DNA of 64,000 nt from Clavaria fumosa (taxonomy: Eukaryota; Basidiomycota; Agaricomycetes; Agaricales; Clavariaceae): assembly GCA_951802425.1 (NCBI GenBank), contig OX637796.1, positions 1-64,000 of the forward strand, written 5' to 3'. The number at the start of each line of letters is the position of its first letter. The stretch's first letter is position 1. The position numbers and the translations under genes were made by a program. This document shows positions 47,504-56,376 of this stretch, in pieces. The notes beneath the pieces were generated by a model. That model did not search any database. It worked only from the letters and a program-made list of their open reading frames with translations, and had not been told where the DNA came from.

Positions 47504-47730
47504 TGTAATACTTTCTATCCCTCAAAAGAACTGGACTCAACTGTATATTGAGTATGGTAGTTCTATGAAGAGGGATCTACCCTCTCTGTACAGTCGCGAC
47601 GCGATATATATATAGGCGAGCGGCCCTCTAGGGGCCGCTGAGGTAAGCATAGCCTAAGCGGCTATGCTAGTAGACTATTATGGTATGTATATTATGTAAT
47701 AAAAGAATAGAAAAGGCCTATAGCCTTACA
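47504..47730 (-). repeat. Chromovirus 3' LTR
   Basis: 227 bp, TG..CA. It holds the TATA-like ATATATATATA (47604-47614) and two clear hairpins: AGCATAGCC-TAAGC-GGCTATGCT (47646-47668) and an AGCGGCC / GGCCGCT stem about 47620-47640. The start of ACTCAA..TTGAGT gives a third. Confidence 0.95.
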
Positions 47731-47741
47731 CCCTCCCCTCC
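47731..47741 (-). promoter_or_regulatory. Polypurine tract
   Basis: GGAGGGGAGGG on the minus strand directly before the 3' LTR, the expected primer site for plus-strand DNA synthesis. Confidence 0.85.
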
Positions 47742-48026
47742 AGAGAGGCCCCAACCAGAGGCAACACATGGGTGGCGCGGGACGATGAGCAGAAGTAGAA
47801 TAATGTTACAAAGGGCGCATCCCCTTGGGCAAGGTTACCGCCATGTCACAGGGCGCGATCCCCTCCTGGGGCCTTCGCCTGGTGCTGACGGGTCCTACCC
47901 GGTGGTCTGCGTGACCTGCCCCCAGTTGGACAGCGTGTCACAAGCGGCACGCCCCGGTGGGGGGTGCCCCAAGTGCCGCTGTCTCGTCCTGCGGGGTAGG
48001 CATATGTTTTTAAAGAGCTCGGACGC

Positions 48027-50183
48027 TTAGTCCGAGCCCTGCTTGTAGTCGCACGGCAGCTCACCCTCGTCGTCGCTCCAGTCGGGCGACGACACAACAG
48101 GCCTCTTCGCGGCCTTAGCGGCTGATGACTTAACCACTTTCTTTTGTTTTTGAGAGGGCCCCGCACCCTCTGTCTGGGATATTGTTAAACCCCCAATAGG
48201 TAGCCCTAGGGGGTTCCTAACGGTGGACGTGCTTCCACCATCTTCAAGGGGCGCATCGCCCCTCCATTCGTCTCCTGCCTTCTCGCTTAATCGAAGACAG
48301 CATGGACACACCCCGCGCCCTATGCACTCTAGCAGTGCATATGTCCGGGGCAGTATGGGAGGCTTCTCCCGTTCACCCAGTGCTAGCTGGATATCATCAT
48401 CCAAGGGGGCATTCCCCTTTCGCACGTACTCGCATGCCCACACGAGTACAAATTCATCCCAGAGCTCCATTTCCCCAACGGAGACTCTGGCATCTACAAA
48501 TGCCTCAATCATCTGCGTGACGGTTGGCGTTATCTTTGTGTTCCAGTGCCTGGAACGTCGTGCAGGGAGGACTCTCCCTTTAATGGCCTGCGCGTATGCC
48601 CCCTTTGACACAAAGAGGGCTACAGCCATAGCTAGAAACGGGCGCCGCATTCGGGCCTGGGACGGTGCGCACGCCATTATGGTACGCCAAATGGCCACCT
48701 TGCGTGCAAAGGACAGGGGTGAGTCCCTGTCCTTATCAATACCAAGGACAGCCACTCTGCCCATCCTTATGTCGGCGGCCCAACAGCGCAGGTCTGACAC
48801 TGCGCCTCTGTCGCCTTTCGGGTTCATAGGGGGAATTTCTCCCTTCTCCCCTACAAAGGAGAGCCACAGCTCTTGGGGGAGCAACGGCTCCCCGGTCTCT
48901 ACAAACTCCCTAATGGGAGGCGCAACCACTCTTGCCGCTGTCAGCGGCAATGTCTGGTATGATGGATAGGAGGGTGCTCCCCCTCCTGCGACTTCCAAGG
49001 GTCCTGCCCTCAGGGATGGGTCGCCCATCCCTCCGCTCTCTCGCAACATCTGCCCCTGCAGATGGCGTGCCACCCGGTCTGCCAATTTCTCGACGCCGGC
49101 AGGAACTCTCCAGTTCCTCAACAGCCAGTCCTCAACTGGCGTAGGCAGCTTTCCCACTGCCGCGTTCTTCTGGGCCTCCTTAATGGCCCATCGCATCTTC
49201 ATTACGGCAGTCATATCATAACTGCTGTCAGGTGCTCCATGATGCGCCTGCTGGTTGAGGGCTATCACCTCCTCAACCGTCTTCAACTCGACAGCCCACG
49301 CACCGGGCTTGATGGACATCCCCGATGGCCAGGGATAGCCATCTGGAGCCCTGTCCGGGCGGGGGGCATTAAAGGGATAACCCTTTGTCGGAGGCGCAAG
49401 CACCGTCTCCGCAAACGTTCGTTTATGCCTCAGTGAGGCATCGGGGTTCTGCTGGCTAACACCAGCAGGTGGAAGAGGGGGATACCCCTCCTCAATGTTC
49501 ATGGGGACGTCCACGTCCCCCATAGGCGGCGCTATGTCCGCGTATGAGACAGCAGTGCGGGCCCTTTTAGGGTCCCACTCCAAAGGATCCCTGTCAGGTC
49601 CCTTCCCTTTCGCTGCCGTTCGCACCGCGGCGAGCTCCTCGTTGGCACTTGCCAACTTTTCTGTCAAGGAGAGAACCTTCTCCTTCGCCTTTCTAAGGTC
49701 GGCCTCGACCTTATCCAGGCTATCGTAAGCTTTTTCAAGCTTTAGCCGGTGCCTGGCGCAAAGGGCATTGCCCCTCTCATACTCTTCATGCAAGTCATCC
49801 AACTTGCGCTGTATCATTCCGAGCTCCGGCTCGAGCTCATGCCTAGCGCTTTCCTGCGCTTCCTTAAGCATTTGTTGAAACGCTTCATCCGAGTGCAGCA
49901 GCGACTTGAAGATGTGATGACGGAATCCGATACACTGAGTGCACCGGGATCCGTGGGTGATCGCATGGATCATGCGATCCTGGACCCAGGGGAGAGTTTC
50001 CTCCCCTTGCGACAACGATGGCTGGGACAACCCAGCCATTCCAACGATGCTCGTCAGCAGCGAGTTCCCTGGCGCGAGGCCAGGGACGGCGGCGGTAGCA
50101 GTGGTAGTGGTAGAGGCGGCAGCGGTAGCAGCGGTGGCGCGGGTAGCATGAGGAGATGGGGTTTCCCCCATCGGATCATCCAT
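48027..50183 (-). CDS. ORF3, extra chromovirus protein (718 aa), unknown
   Basis: A complete frame in the place where an env-like gene would sit, 134 nt after the chromodomain frame. Residues 1-40 are Ala/Thr-rich. At 81-90 lies CTQCIGFRHH, a possible metal site. About 95-188 is a strongly predicted-looking coiled coil (FQQMLKEAQESARHELEPEL...KVLSLTEKLASANEEL). After that come DPKRART, a Pro-rich middle, a compact C-terminal half (ELWLSFVGEKGEIPPMNPKGDRG, RKVAIWRTIMACAPSQARMRRPFLAMA) and a basic tail with acidic end. No signal peptide or membrane segment is evident, so it is not a typical Env. The ATG is preceded by a long C/T-rich stretch (50190-50225). A decayed homologue lies at 38613-40715. 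I do not recognise a family. Confidence 0.9.
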   Translation of the reverse strand: MDDPMGETPSPHATRATAATAAASTTTTATAAVPGLAPGNSLLTSIVGMAGLSQPSLSQGEETLPWVQDRMIHAITHGSRCTQCIGFRHHIFKSLLHSDEAFQQMLKEAQESARHELEPELGMIQRKLDDLHEEYERGNALCARHRLKLEKAYDSLDKVEADLRKAKEKVLSLTEKLASANEELAAVRTAAKGKGPDRDPLEWDPKRARTAVSYADIAPPMGDVDVPMNIEEGYPPLPPAGVSQQNPDASLRHKRTFAETVLAPPTKGYPFNAPRPDRAPDGYPWPSGMSIKPGAWAVELKTVEEVIALNQQAHHGAPDSSYDMTAVMKMRWAIKEAQKNAAVGKLPTPVEDWLLRNWRVPAGVEKLADRVARHLQGQMLRESGGMGDPSLRAGPLEVAGGGAPSYPSYQTLPLTAARVVAPPIREFVETGEPLLPQELWLSFVGEKGEIPPMNPKGDRGAVSDLRCWAADIRMGRVAVLGIDKDRDSPLSFARKVAIWRTIMACAPSQARMRRPFLAMAVALFVSKGAYAQAIKGRVLPARRSRHWNTKITPTVTQMIEAFVDARVSVGEMELWDEFVLVWACEYVRKGNAPLDDDIQLALGEREKPPILPRTYALLECIGRGVCPCCLRLSEKAGDEWRGDAPLEDGGSTSTVRNPLGLPIGGLTISQTEGAGPSQKQKKVVKSSAAKAAKRPVVSSPDWSDDEGELPCDYKQGSD

Positions 50184-50316
50184 TGTAACAAATGGTTGAT
50201 GAAGAAAAAGAGAAAAAGAGGGCAGGCCCTCTTAAGGTTTTGTACCTTACGGTGGAGCCACCACATGACTTAATCACTGTGGCTAATGACCCAGTGGTCT
50301 GGCTCGATCGCGTTTA

Positions 50317-50622
50317 CTACTCCGCGCGGGCGCTCCATCCGCGCTCTGCTCGAGGGCGCCTAGGTAGCGCCCTCCACGAGTCTACACCTTGTAGTTCAAG
50401 GTAATGGTCTAGAGCAGCCAGCTCTTTGACCCCCATGTACCGCTCCCAGGTCGTATCCCCGAGGTTCCATCGAACCTCGCATTCCAGGTGGCGGCCTTCC
50501 CACCTATGGCCAATAATGGCATCTACTAGCCATTCCTCCTTTGGATCCACACCAAAGTCATAAAAGACTTTCACTTCACGACGCAGAAACAACGTGTCGT
50601 CGTTTGGTTCATGTCGCCGCAA
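50317..50622 (-). CDS. Chromodomain tail of integrase
   Basis: 101 codons, with EEWLVDAIIGHRWEGRHLECEV then RWNLGDTTWERYMGVKELAAL: a chromodomain with its aromatic residues (W, W, Y). Chromodomains bind methylated histone H3 and steer integration. It was originally fused to the integrase: the frame before it (RRHEPNDD) is out of register through loss of 4 nt near 50620, where the decayed copy has TTCCATGTCAGC and this has TTCCAGCC. Confidence 0.9.
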   Translation of the reverse strand: MRRHEPNDDTLFLRREVKVFYDFGVDPKEEWLVDAIIGHRWEGRHLECEVRWNLGDTTWERYMGVKELAALDHYLELQGVDSWRALPRRPRAERGWSARAE

Positions 50623-52228
50623 CCGGCTGGAATGTCGGATGGATTCTCCTCGACTTTAGCAAGTCGGGGAGCTCCAGCTCGTACGTAGACGATTCCGGTC
50701 TACACGACCGTATTGGGTATGGCCCAATAAACTTCGGCATGAGCTTTCTAGCTCGTTTTTTAGGGAGATTCAAGTTCTCTGTTGAGAGGTAGACTAATTC
50801 TCCCTCTCTAAACGGGTGCTCTGCCCGTCTACGCTGGTTAGTGTAAAACGTCTGGTGGATGCGACTTTCTATAATCACGTCGTGCACCATTGCAAGGTTG
50901 AGCGTGGCTTTCTCCGCGAACATCCGTACCCCTCTGGGCACCGCCCGGAGGTCATCTGGCAACTCTGCCATCATCTGGGGCATGTACCCATAGGTGAACT
51001 CAAACGGGGCAAACCCCGTCGACGCGCTTATTGACGCGTTAATGGCGAACTCGACCATTGGGATTCGCTCCGCCCAGTCTGTCTGGTCCGGTTGGACCAC
51101 AGATCGGAGGATCTGAGACACGGATCGGATCGACCATTCTGTTGCTCCATCTGTCTGCGGATGGAAAGCTGTGGACATCCGCAGCTTGACACCAAGTAGT
51201 CGGTGTGTTTCCTGCCAAAAGGCAGATGTAAATCTCGGATCATGATCGGACACAATCGATCCTGGCAACCCATGCAGTCTCACTACATGGGTTAGGAAGA
51301 GCCAGGCTAGCTCTGCTGCCATTACCGAAACGGTAACTGGTACTAGGTGTACCAGTGAAGTGAGGTGGCAGATCACCACCCAGAGGTAGTCCGCCTCTTT
51401 CGACATAGGAAATGGACCTACAAAGTCCATTCCTATTGATTCCCAGGGCCGCCTGGGGATCGGGAGGGTGTGTAGAAGCCCTTGTGGCTTCTGAGGGGAA
51501 GTCTTGCTCGTCTGGCATGACGAGCAAAACTTATCGATGTCTTTAGACACCGATGGCCACCAGTAGTAACGGCGGACGTAATCCATCGTTATCCGCGACC
51601 CCATGTGTCCTAGGACCACATGGGCTTCCTGGATTATTCTCCCAGGGATGCTTTTCCCTTCATGAAGGGTACGAGGCACGCAGAGCACCTCGTCTCCCTT
51701 TTTATTCTCAGCGAAGATCAGGTCATCCCTGATCTTAAAACCGGTGTAGTTTCCCGGTTTCTCCAGAATTATTTTGAACAGGCGATCCTGTTCATAGCCG
51801 TCACGGATGCTTTGCAGCATCCTGCTATCCCCCCCTTCCACGCGGGGCCTTAAAGGCATGAGCGTCTCGTCCCTCACCTCCCCGTCCGCTTGGGGCACAG
51901 GCGGCGGTTGCTCCTGCTCGGTCTCCTGGTCCGCGGCAGGTGCGCGTACTCGTAGTGCGCGCACCTCCTCCAGGCGTCCGCGGGGCAACTCATCCCCTTC
52001 AGGATCAAGGCAAACGTCCGCCTTCACGTACTTGTGATCCGGATGAATCTCATCTGTCGCGTCACTCATATGGTAATGCGAAAGGCCATCCACAACTTTG
52101 TTGCTCTCGCCTTTAATGTAAGTGATGGAGAAGTCAAACCTCTCCATATATTCCATCCACCTGGCCTGCCGGCCAGACAAGCGCATTTGGTTCCTAAAGA
52201 ACCCCAGCGCTTTGTGGTCTGTGACCAC
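50609..52228 (-). CDS. RNase H end and integrase
   Basis: 539 codons from a GTG in frame; the true reading continues from the RT frame through the TGA at 52235-52237. Residues 1-40 complete RNase H (TDHKALGFFRNQ, FSITYIKGESNKVVD). The integrase has HVVLGHMG and CSSC as zinc site (the usual CDMC triplet is deleted), Asp in GMDFVGPFP, Asp in VSDHDPRFTS and Glu in TDGATEWSIRS, all three catalytic residues present. A GPY-type motif (KLMPKFIGPYPI) and RRIHPTF follow. It joins the cDNA to the chromosome. The frame ends 4 nt out of phase with the chromodomain. Confidence 0.92.
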   Translation of the reverse strand: MVTDHKALGFFRNQMRLSGRQARWMEYMERFDFSITYIKGESNKVVDGLSHYHMSDATDEIHPDHKYVKADVCLDPEGDELPRGRLEEVRALRVRAPAADQETEQEQPPPVPQADGEVRDETLMPLRPRVEGGDSRMLQSIRDGYEQDRLFKIILEKPGNYTGFKIRDDLIFAENKKGDEVLCVPRTLHEGKSIPGRIIQEAHVVLGHMGSRITMDYVRRYYWWPSVSKDIDKFCSSCQTSKTSPQKPQGLLHTLPIPRRPWESIGMDFVGPFPMSKEADYLWVVICHLTSLVHLVPVTVSVMAAELAWLFLTHVVRLHGLPGSIVSDHDPRFTSAFWQETHRLLGVKLRMSTAFHPQTDGATEWSIRSVSQILRSVVQPDQTDWAERIPMVEFAINASISASTGFAPFEFTYGYMPQMMAELPDDLRAVPRGVRMFAEKATLNLAMVHDVIIESRIHQTFYTNQRRRAEHPFREGELVYLSTENLNLPKKRARKLMPKFIGPYPIRSCRPESSTYELELPDLLKSRRIHPTFQPVAAT

Positions 52229-52234
52229 ATTGAT

Positions 52235-53371
52235 TCATCTACCGAGGAGTTTATCCTCCCATTTCTGTAGCGATTCGACAATCGCTAAGGCCTCCTGGTC
52301 CCAGGTTTTGTAACTAAACTGGGCCGGGCTGAACCTTTTAGACATAAACCCTGCCGGACGGCAGGTTTCCCTTGTCTTTCCCTGGCCATACATGGCCCCT
52401 ATGCCCGACACTGACGCGTCGCACACGAGCCAGATTGGCTCCTGTACTGCCGCGTCTACTGGGCATAATATTGGCATTTTACACACCAATGCCTTAATCA
52501 TCTCCATGCGCTTGTCATGGAGTGGTCTCCAGTGAAACGTTCGCGTTTCACTACACAGACTAGCCAAAGGGCCAGTGTAAGCGGACAGATCGGGCATGAA
52601 CTGTCCGATGTACTGTACTAATCCGAGGAACCTCTGCACCTCGTTAACACTTGTCGGCGTTTTCCAGTTACAGATTTTATCCACTTTATCCATGGTGACG
52701 TGGATTCCTTGGGCATCTATAATATGCCCTAAGCAATCTACGCTCTTCGCGTATAACGAGCACTTCTTCTTGCTCAAGAAAAGGCTCGCGCCTTTGAGGG
52801 TCTCAAAGACCATCTTTAAGTGACGCTCATGGTCCTCCAAGGTCTTGGAGAAGACGAATACATCGTCTAAGTACACATGCACGTACTTTCCCAATTGATG
52901 ACAAAATATGTGCGTCATCAGGCGCTGGAAGGTAGCAGGGGCATTACAATCCCCTATCTGCATCACCTGTGAGAACATGGTGCCCAAGACGGTCGTGAAC
53001 GCCATCTTCCACACGTCCTCAGGCTCTACGTGTACTTGCTCGTACGCATCTGATAGGTCAATCTTTGAACTATACACGGCTCTAGCCACATCTTGCCTGA
53101 TCTGGTCCTGATCAGGCAACGGGGTAATATCCCGTACTGTGTTCGCATTCCGTTTCCGACAGTCTATGACTGTCCGTAGCAGCGGGTTCCAGCTGCTTTT
53201 TGGTATGCATAACATAGGAGCTGCTTGCGATGCCACTCCTGCCTCCCACCAACTGTTAGTAATATAACGGTTCACTTTCTCAAGGAATTGTTCCTTAAAT
53301 GCCTCAGCACACCGAGGCAGGTAATAATTATAGACTTGCTTTTCGTCTATTAAGGGTATGCGGTGGTTCAC
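52235..53371 (-). CDS. Reverse transcriptase and RNase H start
   Basis: 378 codons from the first ATG; the frame is open upstream to the TGA at 53537-53539, so the protein is probably made as a Gag-Pro-Pol fusion and this ATG is arbitrary. RT catalytic residues are Asp105 (SKIDLSDAY) and Asp169-Asp170 (YLDDVF). NAPATFQR lies at 143-150. RNase H shows Asp318 (CDASVSGIG) and Glu360 (WDQEALAI). It copies element RNA into DNA. It ends at TGA (52235-52237), where the decayed copy has CAG; this stop separates it from the rest of RNase H. Confidence 0.93.
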   Translation of the reverse strand: MNHRIPLIDEKQVYNYYLPRCAEAFKEQFLEKVNRYITNSWWEAGVASQAAPMLCIPKSSWNPLLRTVIDCRKRNANTVRDITPLPDQDQIRQDVARAVYSSKIDLSDAYEQVHVEPEDVWKMAFTTVLGTMFSQVMQIGDCNAPATFQRLMTHIFCHQLGKYVHVYLDDVFVFSKTLEDHERHLKMVFETLKGASLFLSKKKCSLYAKSVDCLGHIIDAQGIHVTMDKVDKICNWKTPTSVNEVQRFLGLVQYIGQFMPDLSAYTGPLASLCSETRTFHWRPLHDKRMEMIKALVCKMPILCPVDAAVQEPIWLVCDASVSGIGAMYGQGKTRETCRPAGFMSKRFSPAQFSYKTWDQEALAIVESLQKWEDKLLGR

Positions 53372-53536
53372 CGCCCGAAATGGCGGCGGCCTGGGGGGAA
53401 CTCCCCCAAAGAGCTCAGCGTACTGGTTAAACCAGTACTCACACCTGCCTTCGAGGTAGGCGTCGTCTATCTTTACAGAGGCGTTAGCCTCTCCCCCCTT
53501 CCAGGGCTCACCTGCATCCCGGGGGCCCGAGTGTAG

Positions 53537-54394
53537 TCAGCTCTTTCGAGCTTCCTTCCTTGGCGCATTCTTAGCCGTTATACGGACATGTAATGCTTCC
53601 GTCTCCTCACTGGGCGACATCGCCTGAAGGGTTTTCCCCTTCCCTTCACCAATCCGGATTGCCCGTCGGTGCACATCCAGTATCACACAGCGGTCATACA
53701 TGAACGCCGTTCCGACTATGATATCATAGGGATCGATGTTCGCTATATCAAAATACTGGTCCTCCACCAGTATTCCTCCCAAATCTACCGCTATGCGGCA
53801 TCCACGTGTGATCGTCGATCGGCTGCCGATACAGCCGAGTTGGATAGGAACTGGATTATCCAGTTGGAAGGTCGGTACCTTCGTCACCCGGGCAAAGTCC
53901 GGGCTCATCAGGTCCGGGGTACTTCCAGAATCGAAAAGCGTATACGCTTTTACACCGTTCACGGTGATGTAGGCCGCGAGGCATTGCCTAGCCTCCCTTG
54001 TCACTACCGGGCATGATCCCGTCCGCTCCTTCCGGACGTGTGCCCGAAACGGCCTGTCATCGACATGGCCGACGTGTACTTCTGCCGTGTAGAGGACCTC
54101 GTCCTCTTCCAATTCCCGGATTCCAGCGACCTGGTCGCTTTCTGCCTCCTCCTCGAGCTCGTCTGAATCGTACTGGTCCCCGCGACCAGCGTAGTCGTCT
54201 TCCGTGACTTCCTCCGGTAGGGCTTCACCCTCCGGCTCCACGCTTTCAACCGCAGGTGTTTCCGGCGGTTCCTCGGGCTCCGACTCGCCCAGCTCCTCTT
54301 GTAAGGCGTAGTTCCTTACATTTCCCCTAAAAGCCTCTGGCTTTCGCTGTGACTGAGGGCACACATTCGCGTAGTGCCCTGCTTTCCCGCACAT
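53537..54394 (-). CDS. Nucleocapsid knuckle and protease
   Basis: 285 codons. Starts with the CCHC knuckle CGKAGHYANVC (the first Cys lies just before), then an acidic linker (EEPPETPAVESVEPEGEALPEE), then the retropepsin domain: AYTLFDSGSTPDLMS holds the catalytic D-S-G-S, and ANIDPYDIIVGTAFMYD the second half with GTAF. The protein matures the polyprotein. It ends AARKS-type KEARKS at a TGA followed by CTA; the same frame is open for 56 codons to the RT start. The same TGA-CTA is kept in the decayed copy at 35361. Confidence 0.92.
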   Translation of the reverse strand: MCGKAGHYANVCPQSQRKPEAFRGNVRNYALQEELGESEPEEPPETPAVESVEPEGEALPEEVTEDDYAGRGDQYDSDELEEEAESDQVAGIRELEEDEVLYTAEVHVGHVDDRPFRAHVRKERTGSCPVVTREARQCLAAYITVNGVKAYTLFDSGSTPDLMSPDFARVTKVPTFQLDNPVPIQLGCIGSRSTITRGCRIAVDLGGILVEDQYFDIANIDPYDIIVGTAFMYDRCVILDVHRRAIRIGEGKGKTLQAMSPSEETEALHVRITAKNAPRKEARKS

Positions 54395-54430
54395 ATAGCA
54401 TGTTAGAGGAGCTTTCTGCTCCTCTCCGCC

Positions 54431-55640
54431 TCATACCCCAATCTTGGGCACCACCTTAGGCGGTTCTAGCCGGGGTTTGCTTCCTCCAGTTTGGACGCGC
54501 TCGTCCCGTGCAGGGTCGATCCGCGGGGGAACAGGTTCCCCTGGCCTCCGGTCTGTGTGCGGCTGATACGGCCGCAGTCTCACAAACCTCTGCCCCACAG
54601 GCACTCTGCCTGTAGGCGGGTTTCCTTTGGGACCTGCCTGGTTCCCTACCGAAGGCACTGCCCTCCGCTGCTGGAGGTAGTGGAGGGTCGCTTCCACTTG
54701 GCGACTAGCATCAATAATATCCTCAACCGAGGATAACTCGATGCTAATCGCTCGAGTTTTGAAGATGGCCTCTCTCCGCCGCCTGGGCCAATTCGTTCCA
54801 GAATCCCAAGGCGCCCTTTGCCTTTGTAAACTTCACCTGATAGAAGGCATCCACTGCCTTCTGGGCCGTTACCTCAGTCAGGAACCGCTTAAACATAGCA
54901 GTTATCAATTCCTCGAAGGTCCACCTTCGAGGAGCACGGGATAGACCCGTTACTTCTTGGGTATACCAAGTAGTGGCTATTCCGCTTAAGCGTGACCCTG
55001 CTAGCATAACACATTGGTGCTCCAACTGTGGGCTGACTACTCTATAGAAGTAGAAGTAATTAAGGAGGCCATCGAGCCACCTTTCCCAGACGACAAGGTC
55101 GTCTTGTCTGTCATAAAGCTCAGGGGGGTCAATCTTAATCCCCCTAATCTCAGCTATTGCCTCAGGCAATAGCGAGGTTTTATCTTGTATCATCACGAGG
55201 TAGCGACGTAATACATCGCTCTGGTAGTTTGTAGAACTCGGGGACACCTCCCGAGTAATCTCCCGCTCCTTCTGGGGTGGTTCCATCCATCCGAACAGGC
55301 CCATCCGGCCCGTTGGCTCTCGCTGACCCAGCTGTGGGTAGCGCAACATAAGCCACAGCTCCAGCCCCGCTGTTTCTCGAGGGCTGCCGCCCTCCATTCC
55401 TGGTTCGCCAGGGGTTTGAGAACCGTCCCCGCGGTTCTCCCTTCGCCACCCTTCCTCATGGTCGGCTGGCGCCTGACTCGGCAGGGCAGGCCCCCCTTCG
55501 GGTTCCAACGAATCACAGCATTGCCGCCGTAAGGGAGCCGCTAGCGCGGTTCCCTGCTCATCTAGCGAGTCCAACACCCGCCTAACGTGGGTAGCCTCCT
55601 CACTTAGCCGTTGCCGAATAGTGGCTTGGCGATTTTTCAT
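54431..55640 (-). pseudogene. Gag (capsid part), frameshifted
   Basis: The first part, 55640-54744 (298 codons), has a Pro/Gly/Glu-rich region to residue 120. The capsid-like segment follows (PPELYDRQDDLVVWERWLDGLLNYFYFYRV, TWYTQEVTGLSRAPRR, FEELITAMFKRFL). It then lacks about 75 nt that both decayed copies keep (54770 region) and shifts frame to GHLQNSSD. Gag resumes at 54697-54431 (TLHYLQQRRAV...DPARDERV) and stops at TGA before the knuckle. Upstream of 55640 the frame is open without ATG for about 45 codons of helical sequence, so translation may begin elsewhere. Confidence 0.88.
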
Positions 55641-56144
55641 CGCCCTTACAAGAGCCTCAAACTCTTCATCCTGGCGGGAAAGTTCTGCCTGAATGTCCGA
55701 GAGTCTCTCGGCTACAGCGTTAGCTCGCGCTATCGCTGTGGGCTCATTTCCACTATTGGAGGGAGCCCGCGAGCTTGACCGCTCTCACGGCCACCTCTCG
55801 CGGGTTTCTAAGGGCTCTCTGCCCTTTCCTTTTGAAGGTCCGGCCTTCTCAAACGATGGCGCCTCGCCAGTGACTTGGCGCATTGTGGCGCCCTCCTCGT
55901 GTCGACAGCGTTTCGGACCTAACGCTGTCATCAGGGGCCAGTGACGCCACGTCAGCCCTTAGCGGGGGTTCACCGCTGGGCTCGACAGAGGGTCCTATTC
56001 CCTCTGGCTGCGTGACGCCTGTGTCGCACAGAGGTCCTACCAAGGGAGGAGTTTCTCCTCCCTTCCTGTTGTGCTTCTTCTGCGTGGCTATACGGGTGTA
56101 ACCCATTTCTAGCCACACTCGTTGTGTTGAAGGTTCAAAAAAGT
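55641..56144 (-). other. Chromovirus leader
   Basis: Between 5' LTR and gag. After the LTR the minus strand reads ACTTTTTTGAACC, which does not start with the TGG expected for priming by a tRNA 3' CCA. The primer is unknown. No separate gene. Confidence 0.5.
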
Positions 56145-56371
56145 TGTAATACTTTCTATCCCTCAAAAGAACCGGACTCAACTGTATATTGAGTATGGTA
56201 GTTCTATGTAGAGGGATCTACCCTCTCTGTACAGTCGCGACGTGATATATATATAGGCGAGCGGCCCTCTAGGGGCTGCTGAGGTAAGCATAGCCTAAGC
56301 GGCTATGCTAGTAGACTATTATGGTATGTATATTATGTAATAAAAGAATAGAAAAGGCCTATAGCCTTACA
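56145..56371 (-). repeat. Chromovirus 5' LTR
   Basis: 227 bp, 223 identical to the LTR at 47504-47730. TATA-like run at 56245-56255. Immediately outside is the second TTGTC. Confidence 0.95.
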
Positions 56372-56376
56372 TTGTC

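Larger units (their letters stand above)
47504..56371 (-). mobile_element. Near-intact Ty3 chromovirus, 8868 bp
   Basis: Two 227-bp LTRs with 4 differences (three at CpG/TpG sites) and a 5-bp duplication TTGTC (47499-47503, 56372-56376). Order on the minus strand: LTR, gag, protease, UGA, RT-RNase H, integrase, chromodomain, ORF3, polypurine tract, LTR. Damage: a deletion of about 75 nt and a small insertion in gag, TGA before the knuckle, TGA in RNase H and a 4-nt loss at the integrase end. It is thus young but probably not autonomous unless these are sequencing errors. It is CpG-rich throughout. Confidence 0.96.

Noticed and set aside
48223..48969. 248-codon plus-strand frame opposite ORF3
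   Set aside because: Shadow of ORF3 on the other strand; the minus frame aligns with a second copy and this one does not.
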